Source: Streptomyces mangrovi
GTDB lineage: Bacteria; Actinomycetota; Actinomycetes; Streptomycetales; Streptomycetaceae
Direction of reading: 5' to 3'
DNA: 64,000 nucleotides
NCBI RefSeq assembly: GCF_900114215.1
Contig: NZ_FOSG01000006.1
Location: 248,001-312,000 of the forward strand
The notes under the pieces are model-generated. The model was given only the letters and a program-made list of their open reading frames with translations, made no database searches and was not told the DNA's origin. The position numbers and the translations under genes were made by a program. Of this stretch, positions 22,815 to 30,352 are shown one piece after another. Within the stretch, counting starts at the first letter, position 1. Every line of letters starts with the position of its first letter.

Positions 22815-23718
22815 GGAGTTCCTCGCGCTCCATGCGGCAGTCGCGGCACAACTGGCCGGGCCGGGCCGCGCGGATGGCGCGTTCGCAGCCGTCGCAGGTC
22901 TGGAGGGGCAGGACGGCGGGCTTGGCGGGCGACGGGGCCAAGGCGGGCGCGGGCAGGGGCGGCTCGCCGAGGCGGAAGGCCAGGATGCGGGCCGGGCGGG
23001 CCAGGAGCCGTTCGGGCAGGCCGGCGGTGAGCGTCTCGGTGATCCGGGCGGGGGACACGCCTGCCGCGAGCCACCGGGCCACGTCCGGGGCGAGCCGGGC
23101 GGCCTCGCTCTCGGAGAGGATCAGCCGGGGATCGGCGGCGCGGAGGGAGGCCAGGACCCGCACCGCGTCCGGATCGGCCTCGCCGAGTGGAGCAGGTGGA
23201 GCCTGCGGCGACCGCACCACGGCCGGGAGCGGGTCCGGGGGAGCGGCGGCCGGAGCTGGAGCAGACGGCAGAGACGCCGGGTCGGAGGCCGTACGCGGCG
23301 CGGGCACGCGGACGGGCGCGGGACGGGGTCGGCGGCCGGGTGGTGGGGTCGGGTCCGGGTCGTCGTCGCCCGGCGGTACGTCGTGGAAGTAGGTGCGGGT
23401 GCGGACCCGGCCGTCCGGCCCGCGCTCGCGCCGCCGCTCCAGGTGCCCGGACGCCTCCAGCTCCCGCAGGGCCCGGGAGATCAGGATCTCGCCCTCGGAG
23501 AAGTGCTCGCACAGCGCGGTGATGCTCACCGGAGCACCGTCCGGCAGGGATGCGATGTAGGCCGCGACCCCGATGGTGACCGCGCTGCCGGGCCGCTGGG
23601 CGAGCGCGTTGGCGAGGACGGTGAAGTTGGCGGTGAGGCGGGTGCGTACGTGGATCACGCCGGATGTCGGCGTACCGGCGCGGGCGCGCGAACGCGCGCT
23701 AAACTGCGAGTCAGCCAT
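22801..23718 (-). CDS. Winged-helix DNA-binding protein with zinc-ribbon tail
   Basis: 305 residues from the ATG at 23718. The N-terminal half has a wHTH (VRTRLTANFTVLANALAQRP, VSITALCEHFSEGEILISRA, LRELEASGHLERRRERGPDG). A long Pro/Ala linker (about residues 115-175) separates it from a C-terminal helical part and a zinc ribbon (CDGCERAIRAARPGQLCRDC). The protein resembles Streptomyces helix-turn-helix proteins seen on plasmids and integrative elements as well as on chromosomes. It heads the wHTH-RHH-DUF433 operon; its target is unknown. Confidence 0.7.
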   Translation of the reverse strand: MADSQFSARSRARAGTPTSGVIHVRTRLTANFTVLANALAQRPGSAVTIGVAAYIASLPDGAPVSITALCEHFSEGEILISRALRELEASGHLERRRERGPDGRVRTRTYFHDVPPGDDDPDPTPPPGRRPRPAPVRVPAPRTASDPASLPSAPAPAAAPPDPLPAVVRSPQAPPAPLGEADPDAVRVLASLRAADPRLILSESEAARLAPDVARWLAAGVSPARITETLTAGLPERLLARPARILAFRLGEPPLPAPALAPSPAKPAVLPLQTCDGCERAIRAARPGQLCRDCRMEREELRATG

Positions 23719-23920
23719 CGGGAAGGTCTCTGCTTCCTGATCGGTGAGGCCCTCGATCGGGATGCCAGTCCCGGCCGGGGGCCGCAACTTTTTGCGGTTG
23801 TCTCGGTGAACGTAACCACCCGCTTTTCGAACCTGCAAGCTCGCCACCCGTACGGGTGACGAGGGGAAAGGGTGGGTGGGTGGGAGGTTCTTTCTCCCGG
23901 TTCTTTAGGGGAGTTCGTGG

Positions 23921-23954
23921 CCCGCCGGACCCTCGTGGGCGAGGGTCCGGCGGG
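23921..23954 (-). terminator. 15-bp hairpin terminator
   Basis: CCCGCCGGACCCTCG (23921-23935) and CGAGGGTCCGGCGGG (23940-23954) with the tetraloop TGGG, 35 bp beyond the DUF397 stop on the minus strand. No clear U-tract. Confidence 0.7.
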
Positions 23955-23989
23955 ACCAGGGAGCCGACGCACACCGGCCCCCGGATCGC

Positions 23990-24205
23990 TCAGGCGCGGC
24001 GGTCGGCCTTCAACTCGCCTATGAAGGAAGCCCAGGACGCCGGCGGGAATGCCAGCACCGGCCCGTGCGGGGCCTTGCTGTCACGGATGGGGACGATGCC
24101 GGGGAAGCCGTCGGCCACCTCCACGCAGTCGCCACCCTCCTGGTTGCTGTAGCTGCTCTTGCGCCACTCGGCGCCGCTGAGATCGGGACGGGACACTCGC
24201 TTCAC
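23990..24205 (-). CDS. DUF397 protein (whiJ/abaA-like locus)
   Basis: 71 residues beginning MKRVSRPDLSGAEWRKSSYS, then GGDCVEVADGFPGIVPIRDS and APHGPVLAFPPASWASFIGE, the complete DUF397 signature. Products of this family act with XRE-type regulators in Streptomyces developmental switches such as whiJ. Its start lies inside the 3' end of the upstream XRE gene. Confidence 0.92.
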   Translation of the reverse strand: MKRVSRPDLSGAEWRKSSYSNQEGGDCVEVADGFPGIVPIRDSKAPHGPVLAFPPASWASFIGELKADRRA

Positions 24206-25022
24206 GGTTGTCCTCCAGCGCGGATCGGATCATGTCGAGCGACATGAGTGGGGGCAGGGCTGCCGCCCGCAGTCGATCGTATGTCTCCCTGTACGGCCTG
24301 ATCTCCGCCGGTTCCTCGACGAGTTGGCCGTAGTCGGCGCCTTCCGTGTAGACCGTCTCCGAGCCGTCCGGCATCGTCAGCAGGGTCAGGGACCCGCCCA
24401 GTGCGCCATGCTCGCCCTGGTCGAACGGCAGCACCTGCACGGTGATGTGACGCTCCTCGGCCGCTTCGAGGAGGCTCGCCAACTGGTCCCGCATGACGGC
24501 TCGGCCTCCGATCGGACGCCGCAGCACCGACTCGTCCAGGATCACCCACAACTCCGGGGTGCCAGGTGACCAGAGCCTTGCCTGCCGCCCGATCCGGGCC
24601 GCGACGCGTTCCTCCAACTGTTCCTTGCCGCTGAGCGTCCGGCCGACGCTCAGCAGGGCCCGCGCGTACTCCTCGGTCTGGAGCAGGCCGGGCACCACAT
24701 GTGCCGCGTACTGCATGATGACCGAGGCCCGTTCCGCGTACTCCATGAACCTGCGCGACCAGTTCGGGAACGTCTCGCGGTAGACGTACGGCCACAGGTC
24801 GACCAGCAGGTCGTCCGCTCCGAGGGCGTCGTCCAGCGTGCGCGCCAGCTCAAGCGTCGGTCTCGCCCCGGAGGCCCGCTCGACCTGGGTGATCCGGCTG
24901 GCGACCACATGCGCCTTCTCGCCCAGTTCCGCCTGGGTCAGCCCGGCGGCGACGCGGAGTCTGCGCACCCGCGAGCCGAACAGGGCTGCCATCGACGCTC
25001 CGGGATCAACATCCTTGGCCAA
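24081..25022 (-). CDS. XRE-family regulator with DUF5753 domain (WhiJ-like)
   Basis: 313 residues from a TTG at 25022 (GGAAG 7 nt upstream; LAKDVDPGASMAALFGSRVR is family-like); an ATG at 24992 is the alternative. The HTH is LRVAAGLTQAELGEKAHVVA then SRITQVERASGARPTLELAR. The DUF5753 part shows VVPGLLQTEEYARALLSVGR, WVILDESVLRRPIGGRAVMR and PDGSETVYTEGADYGQLVEE. Unusually, the frame runs on over the first 125 bp of the DUF397 gene, giving a basic, unfamiliar tail (SRSQRRRVAQEQLQQPGGWR). Read divergently from the ATPase gene at 25163. Confidence 0.88.
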   Translation of the reverse strand: MAKDVDPGASMAALFGSRVRRLRVAAGLTQAELGEKAHVVASRITQVERASGARPTLELARTLDDALGADDLLVDLWPYVYRETFPNWSRRFMEYAERASVIMQYAAHVVPGLLQTEEYARALLSVGRTLSGKEQLEERVAARIGRQARLWSPGTPELWVILDESVLRRPIGGRAVMRDQLASLLEAAEERHITVQVLPFDQGEHGALGGSLTLLTMPDGSETVYTEGADYGQLVEEPAEIRPYRETYDRLRAAALPPLMSLDMIRSALEDNREASVPSRSQRRRVAQEQLQQPGGWRLRGGGRRLPRHRPHP

Positions 25023-25162
25023 AACATCACTTCCGTTTCTTACGTGCTGGAAGGTAAGGCTTCCTCCCCTTCCGAGCCTAGGCTCGCCGGTCGATCCTGA
25101 AGCACGGAACGTAATGATCCGCCTACGTTGCGGATCGAACGAGGAAGCGAAGGACGGCTTTC

Positions 25163-25633
25163 GTGCTGATGACGACGACCACGCCCGACGAGGAACCGCA
25201 GCCGGGCGCGGCACACCCGGGAGGTCCCGAACCCCGGCTGTTCACCATGCGGTTCACGTCATCCGCCAAGGGGGCGCGGCTGGCCCGGAAGCTCGCCGTG
25301 CGGCGCATGGAGGAGTGGGGGTGGCCGGCCGCGTCGGACACCTCGTGCACCGTCTCCCTGCTGGTGGGCGAGCTGGCCGCCAACGCGGTGCGGCACGGCC
25401 GCGTGCCCGGACGCGACTTCCGTCTCGCGCTCGAAGTGCGAGGGGAGGCGATCCGTATCGAGGTCGCGGACGCCTCCCCCATCCCGCCTCCGGCCGCCCC
25501 GCCCTCACCGTCCGCCGACGAGGAGTCGGGGCGCGGCCTGCTCCTGGTGGACATCCTCGCCACCCGCTGGGGCGCGGTCCCGCGCGACCCCGTCGGCAAG
25601 ACGGTCTGGGCGGAGGTGGCGACTACCGGTTGA
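25163..25633 (+). CDS. HATPase_c anti-sigma-like ATP-binding protein
   Basis: 156 residues from a GTG with AAGGA 8 nt upstream. A GHKL-type ATP-binding domain: N box LVGELAANAVRHGRVPGRDF, G1 box IEVADASPIPPP, G2 box GRGLLLVDILATRWG. These RsbW-like proteins are the third member of whiJ/abaA-type loci beside XRE and DUF397 genes. A partner anti-anti-sigma factor is not present here. The 3' end overlaps the convergent tautomerase-like/YHS gene by 11 bp. Confidence 0.88.
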   Translation: MLMTTTTPDEEPQPGAAHPGGPEPRLFTMRFTSSAKGARLARKLAVRRMEEWGWPAASDTSCTVSLLVGELAANAVRHGRVPGRDFRLALEVRGEAIRIEVADASPIPPPAAPPSPSADEESGRGLLLVDILATRWGAVPRDPVGKTVWAEVATTG

Positions 25634-26288
25634 GCGGAATCCCGTGCTCGTCGGCGAAGGTCCGTCGGCACAGGCCATGGCAGAAGCCGTACAGGGTCCC
25701 TTCGTGCACCAGTGTGAGCGTGGAGTCGTCGAGCTCCACACTCATGCCGCAGACCGGGTCGACCAGCCTGCCCTGCCGGGAGCCCGGGTCCGGGGCCTGA
25801 GCCTGGGCCTGGCGACCGGTGGCGCTGTCACGGTACGGCCGGGAGACGAGTTCCATGAGATCCAGGCTGCTCACGGCCCTCCCGTGGACCCCAATGCCGC
25901 CCTCGGAGACGCCGTCCACGAGGATGACCGCGTGCGGCTCGCGCCGTACCCGCTCGGGGTCGCGGCCGGCGGCCCGTTCGGTCTCGGCCAGGACGTCGGT
26001 GATGATCTCCACGGTGTGGCCGCTCACGTCCTTGCGCCACGATGCCGGGACGGTGACCCGTACCAGGTAGCGCGGTGGGTCCGCCGGATCCGATGCAGGC
26101 CTCTGGCCGAGCACCCAGGTGGCGGGCTCGTGCACGAGGACCTGGGTGATGGCGCGCTGGGCGTCGATGACCTCGACGGCGTGGCTGTCGTCCTCGACCA
26201 TGAGCGTGTCGACGATCCGGCGCCCCAGCGCCTGCCGCTCCTCCTCACTCAGCGAGCCCCTGGGCACGTACACCTCGATCAGCAGCAT
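25623..26288 (-). CDS. Tautomerase-like protein with C-terminal YHS domain
   Basis: 221 residues, ATG with AGGAG 6 nt upstream. The N-terminal 145 residues contain two similar halves (LIEVYVPRGSLSEEERQALG and RYLVRVTVPASWRKDVSGHT), which I read as a tautomerase-superfamily-like tandem; the catalytic N-terminal proline expected after Met is absent (Leu). After a Gln/Ala linker comes a YHS-type metal-binding domain, VDPVCGMSVELDDSTLTLVH then GTLYGFCHGLCRRTFADEHG, with conserved Cys and the YxFC pattern. The fusion suggests copper or other soft-metal handling joined to an enzyme-like domain. Role unknown. Confidence 0.65.
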   Translation of the reverse strand: MLLIEVYVPRGSLSEEERQALGRRIVDTLMVEDDSHAVEVIDAQRAITQVLVHEPATWVLGQRPASDPADPPRYLVRVTVPASWRKDVSGHTVEIITDVLAETERAAGRDPERVRREPHAVILVDGVSEGGIGVHGRAVSSLDLMELVSRPYRDSATGRQAQAQAPDPGSRQGRLVDPVCGMSVELDDSTLTLVHEGTLYGFCHGLCRRTFADEHGIPLNR

Positions 26289-26453
26289 CCCGTGCTCCTG
26301 TCGCGCGATCGGCTGTCGGCGTACCCACCACTATGCCCCGGAGGGTTCTGCGTGGCATCCGGGGACATCGGACAAACAGGATGCTCATGCCTCAGTGCAT
26401 CGGCGGGCAGGCCCCCGCACGCCCCGGTCACCTCCGCGGCGCGCGGGTGCCGC

Positions 26454-26981
26454 TCAGGGGCCGGTAGTGCCGTCTATGCGTTCCCGCAGCAGGTCCGCGT
26501 GGCCGTTGTGGCGCGCGTACTCCTCGATCAGGTGGACCAGGATCCAGCGCAGCGATACCTCCTCGCTGCCCAGGTGCGCGGCTTCCTGCTCGGAGAGCCT
26601 GCCGGTCGCATCCAGCGAGGCGCCGGCGGTCAGCTCGCGTCCCCGCGCGACCTCGGCGCGCCAGGCGGCCAGCGCCTCGTCGATGCCGCGCTCGGGGGTG
26701 AGCCCGAAACCGTCCCGGCCCGCATCCGCGTGGACCGGGGGCACATCGAGACCGGCGAAGATCCGCTGGAACCAGTTGCGTTCGATCTCCGCCAGGTGCT
26801 GGACCAGGCCCAGCAGCGTCATCGACGACGGCTCCAGCGGGGCGGTACGGAGGCCGCGGTCGTCCAGCCCCGAGCACTTCAGCACCAGGGTCTCGCGGTG
26901 GAAGTCCAGCCAGCCCTCCAGCGTGGTCCGTTCGTCGGCGCGCGCCGGCGGGACGGTGCGTTCGTGCGGTGTGGTGGTCAT
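26454..26981 (-). CDS. DinB-like (DUF664) thiol-dependent enzyme
   Basis: 175 residues. The four-helix DinB fold is suggested by [40 protein letters not shown] and [20 protein letters not shown], with the three His metal ligands in [10 protein letters not shown] and [12 protein letters not shown]. Members in actinobacteria are mycothiol-dependent enzymes or stress proteins. A good AGAGG ribosome site precedes the ATG. It stands alone on the minus strand. Confidence 0.88.
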   Translation of the reverse strand: MTTTPHERTVPPARADERTTLEGWLDFHRETLVLKCSGLDDRGLRTAPLEPSSMTLLGLVQHLAEIERNWFQRIFAGLDVPPVHADAGRDGFGLTPERGIDEALAAWRAEVARGRELTAGASLDATGRLSEQEAAHLGSEEVSLRWILVHLIEEYARHNGHADLLRERIDGTTGP

Positions 26982-27480
26982 GTGCTTCCTCTCTCCAGGC
27001 TCTCCTCGGACGTCCTCCCGTAGATCATCCCCGAAACGGGGCCGGTGCCGTCGTCATGGCTGTCCACCGGAACCTCCCGGTACGACAGACCTCTGGGGAG
27101 CACCGAGACCACCAGACGGGGATCGGGCTGCCACCACGGCCATTCCAGAGCCAGGTGATCCAGTCCGAAGTCCGAAGTCCGAAGTCCGTTGCCCGGGGCT
27201 CGGTGAACGGACAGGTGATGGACAGTACGTCGCCGACCCGGAAGTCCGCATCCCTTGCCACGGGGCCGGATCAGGGCGTGACCAGGGGAAGTCCGCGTAC
27301 GGTTCGAGTTCACCGGCGCCCGGTGCCCGGTGACCTGAGCTGTGCCGAGGTTCATGGAGTGGCCGATACGCCAGGTGCCGGGGAGGCCATCTGCGTGCGG
27401 GACGGGGCAGGGTGAAACCGGGGTCCGTTCCAGGGTGGCCCCCGATGTCCGGACGTGGATCCGTCGGCAGTGTGGGAGAC
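26982..27480. other. 500-bp non-coding region with a heptanucleotide repeat
   Basis: Between the divergent DinB-like and serine hydrolase genes. It contains three and a part copies of AGTCCGA at 27162-27188, and no recognisable gene. Open frames here lack homology-like features and have no ribosome sites. The base composition is less extreme than in flanking genes. A promoter for each neighbour is expected but not obvious. Confidence 0.4.
27162..27188. repeat. Heptanucleotide tandem repeat (AGTCCGA)3.9
   Basis: Four consecutive units of AGTCCGA, the last short by one base. Isolated; not part of a coding frame I can support. Confidence 0.8.
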
Positions 27481-28683
27481 ATGATTTCACCTCGTACCTC
27501 CCGGAGAGCCTTTGCGGGCGCTGCTCTGTCAGGGGCGGCTGCGCTGGCAGTCCCCGCTGTGCTGCCCGTACGCCGTGCCGCCGCCTCGCCCGCGCCGCTC
27601 CCGCCACTGAGTCCCGCCGCTCTGCGGGCGGCGATCGGCGACCTGGAGCACCCCCCGGCGACCGCGGCCCAGCTGCGCGTCGGCGGCACGGCCGGCTCCT
27701 GGTACGGCACCTCGGGGGTGGCCGACATCATGACGCGGCGGTCGGTGACAGCGCGCGACAGGATCCGGATCGGCAGCGTCACCAAGGTCTTCGTCGCCAC
27801 GGTGGTGCTGCAACTGGTGGCGCAGGGACGCATCGCCCTGGATACGCCGGTGCGGCGCGTCCTGCCGGGGCTGCTGCCGGCCCGGTTCGGGGCCGTCACC
27901 GTGGCGCACCTGCTGAACCACACCAGCGGGCTGCCCGACCACGTCGGCATCCCGGAGCCGCAGACCGCGGAGGAGGTGTTCCGCCACCGCTTCGACCACT
28001 GGACGCCACGGGAGTGGGTGGCCACGGCGACGCACGGTCCGCTGAGGTTCGCCCCGGGCACCCGGCAGGAGTACCGCGGTATCAACTACACCCTGGCCGC
28101 ACTGGTCATCGAGGAGGTGACCGGCCGTCCGTACGGACAGGCCGTCGCATCCCGCATCCTGCGCCCCCTGAGCCTGCCACGCACTGCCGTGCCCGGCGGC
28201 GGCGATCCGCACATCCACGGCCGGCACGTGCACGGCTACCTGGCCATGTCCGACGGCCGCCTGCGGGACATCACCGTCCACGACCAGTCCGCCGGCCGGG
28301 GCGAAGGCGACATGATCTCCACCACCGACGACCTCGACCGGATGCTTGTCGCATTGTTCTCCGGCGTACTGCTCCCACCCGACCTGCTCCGGCTGATGTT
28401 CACCCTGCCACCGGGAGACGTGCGCATGGTGGACGGTTCCCCGGCCCGTTACAGCACCGGGCTGCAGCGGGCCACCGTCAACGGCACCACCCTCTGGGGC
28501 AAGACCGGCGAGACCTACGGCTACAAGACCGCCGCGTTCTCCACCCGCGATCGGCGGCGCCGCTTCGTGCTCGCCTATCACCCCACGACTTTCCGCACCG
28601 GTGAGGAGAGCCGGATGGTTGCCCGCGTCGCCGACCTGCTCACCCGCACCCCCGGCCGTCGCAGGCCCGCGTCCCCGAGCTGA
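27481..28683 (+). CDS. Serine hydrolase of the beta-lactamase / DD-peptidase family, Tat signal
   Basis: 400 residues from the ATG at 27481. A twin-arginine signal ([20 protein letters not shown]) leads to a class C beta-lactamase / R61 DD-peptidase-like domain: [20 protein letters not shown] (SxxK nucleophile), [18 protein letters not shown], and [15 protein letters not shown] (KTG motif). The YxN motif that should read YSN is replaced by YRG in [20 protein letters not shown], which may change the activity. Likely an extracytoplasmic peptidase or esterase. The longer frame from 27412 would place extra residues before the signal and is rejected. Confidence 0.85.
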   Translation: MISPRTSRRAFAGAALSGAAALAVPAVLPVRRAAASPAPLPPLSPAALRAAIGDLEHPPATAAQLRVGGTAGSWYGTSGVADIMTRRSVTARDRIRIGSVTKVFVATVVLQLVAQGRIALDTPVRRVLPGLLPARFGAVTVAHLLNHTSGLPDHVGIPEPQTAEEVFRHRFDHWTPREWVATATHGPLRFAPGTRQEYRGINYTLAALVIEEVTGRPYGQAVASRILRPLSLPRTAVPGGGDPHIHGRHVHGYLAMSDGRLRDITVHDQSAGRGEGDMISTTDDLDRMLVALFSGVLLPPDLLRLMFTLPPGDVRMVDGSPARYSTGLQRATVNGTTLWGKTGETYGYKTAAFSTRDRRRRFVLAYHPTTFRTGEESRMVARVADLLTRTPGRRRPASPS

Positions 28684-28790
28684 CATGGCACAACAGGCGC
28701 GACGCGCCGGCCTCGGCGCCCGGCGCGAGCGCGAACTGCTCGCCGCCCTCGGCTGAGGATCGGGGAGCACCCGGACGGACGGCGGCGGCA

Positions 28791-28816
28791 GGCGCCGGGC
28801 GGCGGGGCCCGGCGCC
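28791..28816. terminator. Bidirectional 10-bp hairpin terminator
   Basis: GGCGCCGGGC (28791-28800) and GCCCGGCGCC (28807-28816) with a 6-nt loop, between the convergent serine hydrolase and methyltransferase genes. Confidence 0.6.
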
Positions 28817-28829
28817 CAGCGTCCGTGCC

Positions 28830-29498
28830 TCAGCCGGGGCGTTTGGCCATGACGACCACGCCCGGGCCGGTCTGCTCCTCGGCGGGGAGGCGGAGCTCGG
28901 CGACCGGGTGCAGGCCGGCCCGCTCGATCAGCTCCACGAGCTGCTCCGGCCGCCACTGGTGCGTCGTCCAGCGGACGGGCACGCCTCCGTATGCCTCGGT
29001 GCGCGCGATGTCCTCGTCGCCGACGTGTGTCGCCGTGATGAGGTGCCCGCCCGGCTTCAGGGCGCGCGCGAACATGGCGAGGACCTGGGGGAGGACGTCG
29101 CGGGGGAGGTTGAACAGCGACCACCACCCGAGCACGCCGCCCAGGGACGCCTCGCCGAGGTCGAGGTCGGTGGCGGAGGCGACGTCGAAGCGGCAGTGCG
29201 GGTAGAGGCGGCGCGCGTTCTCGATCATGCGGGGGGAGAGGTCGACCCCGGACACCTCGAGTCCGCGTTCGGCGAGGTAGGCGGTCACCGTTCCGGGGCC
29301 GCAGCCGACGTCGAGGACGGGCCCGAGGCCGTGCACGGTGTCGGCGAAGGCGTCGATCGAGGCCTTGAGCCAGGGATGGGTGCGGATGTCGCCGCATCCC
29401 GTCGTCCGGACCATGTGAACGTAGTTGTCGGCCACCCGGTCGTAGGACTCACGGACCGTGTCGAGATCGGCCGGGCGGTCGATGGGGTGTAAGCGCAT
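28830..29498 (-). CDS. SAM-dependent methyltransferase
   Basis: 222 residues from the ATG at 29498 (MRLHPIDRPADLDTVRESYD). Class I Rossmann motif I is PVLDVGCGPGTVTAYLAERG, followed by VSGVDLSPRMIENARRLYPH and the later FARALKPGGHLITATHVGDE. The usual Methyltransf_11 or 25 type. There is no Shine-Dalgarno; TATCCT lies 6 nt before the ATG, so a leaderless transcript is likely. Substrate unknown. Divergent from the CBS-BON gene. Confidence 0.88.
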   Translation of the reverse strand: MRLHPIDRPADLDTVRESYDRVADNYVHMVRTTGCGDIRTHPWLKASIDAFADTVHGLGPVLDVGCGPGTVTAYLAERGLEVSGVDLSPRMIENARRLYPHCRFDVASATDLDLGEASLGGVLGWWSLFNLPRDVLPQVLAMFARALKPGGHLITATHVGDEDIARTEAYGGVPVRWTTHQWRPEQLVELIERAGLHPVAELRLPAEEQTGPGVVVMAKRPG

Positions 29499-29674
29499 CG
29501 GCCGAGGATAGGACAGCCTTCCCTGGTCACGGGACCGTCGGCCTCCCCGGCGGGCCGAACGGCACTGGCCACCGGAGCGGCGCGGTGTTGTCATGGGGAG
29601 GGAGGACGGCGACGGCGCGGACCGGCCGGCGAGGGCGCGGCGGCCGGCGCCGTGACGCGGAGGAGGCCGATGCC

Positions 29675-30319
29675 ATGCTGTACCGCCACACGGTCGGTGA
29701 CGTGATGACCGAGGACGTGGTCACCTTCCGCCCCGACACGCCGCTGTCGGAGGTCGCCGCCCTGCTGGACGCCAACGACATCGTCTCGGCCCCGGTCGTC
29801 GACGCCGACGGCGCTCCCGTCGGCGTCGTCTCCGCCTCCGACGTGCTGCGGCACGAGACCGGCATGCCCGACCCGCAGGGCCAGGACGGGGACGACGAGC
29901 GCCCCTGGGGCAAGGCCCGGGCCCGGACCGCGGGCGCGCTCATGAGCAGCCCCGTCTTCACCGCCCGCGCCGACTGGGCGATCCCCCGGGTCGCGCGGGA
30001 ACTGCGCGGGCGGCACGTCAAGCAGCTGCCGGTGGTCGACGAGGACGGGCTCCTGGCCGGCATCGTCACCCGCAGCGACCTGCTCGACGTCTTCATCCGC
30101 TCCGATGCCGAGATCCGCGAGGAGGTCGAGCAGGACGTCCTGGGGGACATCCTCGACCTGGACGAGGACGCCGTCGCGGTCGACGTCCGGGACGGCGTCG
30201 TCACTCTTCGGGGGGACGTGCCGGAAGCGCGTCTCGTGCCGGTGGTCGTGGCCCTGTGCCAGGGCATCGACGGGGTCGCGGGGGTGGACGCCCGCCTCGC
30301 CGCCGCCCGGGCGGGCTGA
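29675..30319 (+). CDS. CBS-pair and BON domain protein
   Basis: 214 residues from the ATG at 29675 with GGAGG upstream. Two CBS motifs (VGDVMTEDVVTFRPDTPLSE with SAPVVDADGAPVGVVSASDV, and AGALMSSPVFTARADWAIPR with KQLPVVDEDGLLAGIVTRSD) form a Bateman module that binds adenosyl ligands. A short BON domain (VDVRDGVVTLRGDVPEARLV) follows. Related CBS proteins belong to the DevR/DosR dormancy regulon in actinobacteria, and a GGGACC half-site lies at 29531-29536 upstream. Likely senses energy or redox state. Confidence 0.9.
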   Translation: MLYRHTVGDVMTEDVVTFRPDTPLSEVAALLDANDIVSAPVVDADGAPVGVVSASDVLRHETGMPDPQGQDGDDERPWGKARARTAGALMSSPVFTARADWAIPRVARELRGRHVKQLPVVDEDGLLAGIVTRSDLLDVFIRSDAEIREEVEQDVLGDILDLDEDAVAVDVRDGVVTLRGDVPEARLVPVVVALCQGIDGVAGVDARLAAARAG

Positions 30320-30352
30320 GCGCCGCGCCCCGGCCCGGGTCCGACGCCGGGC

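Noticed and set aside
27025..27261. Frames reading LRTSDFGLRTSD over the heptanucleotide repeat
   Set aside because: Periodic peptides of this sort arise from simple repeats in any frame and are not evidence of a gene.
28685..28756. A 23-codon frame right after the serine hydrolase (MAQQARRAGLGARRERELLA)
   Set aside because: Short, no ribosome site, no recognisable feature. It may be chance or a decayed tail.
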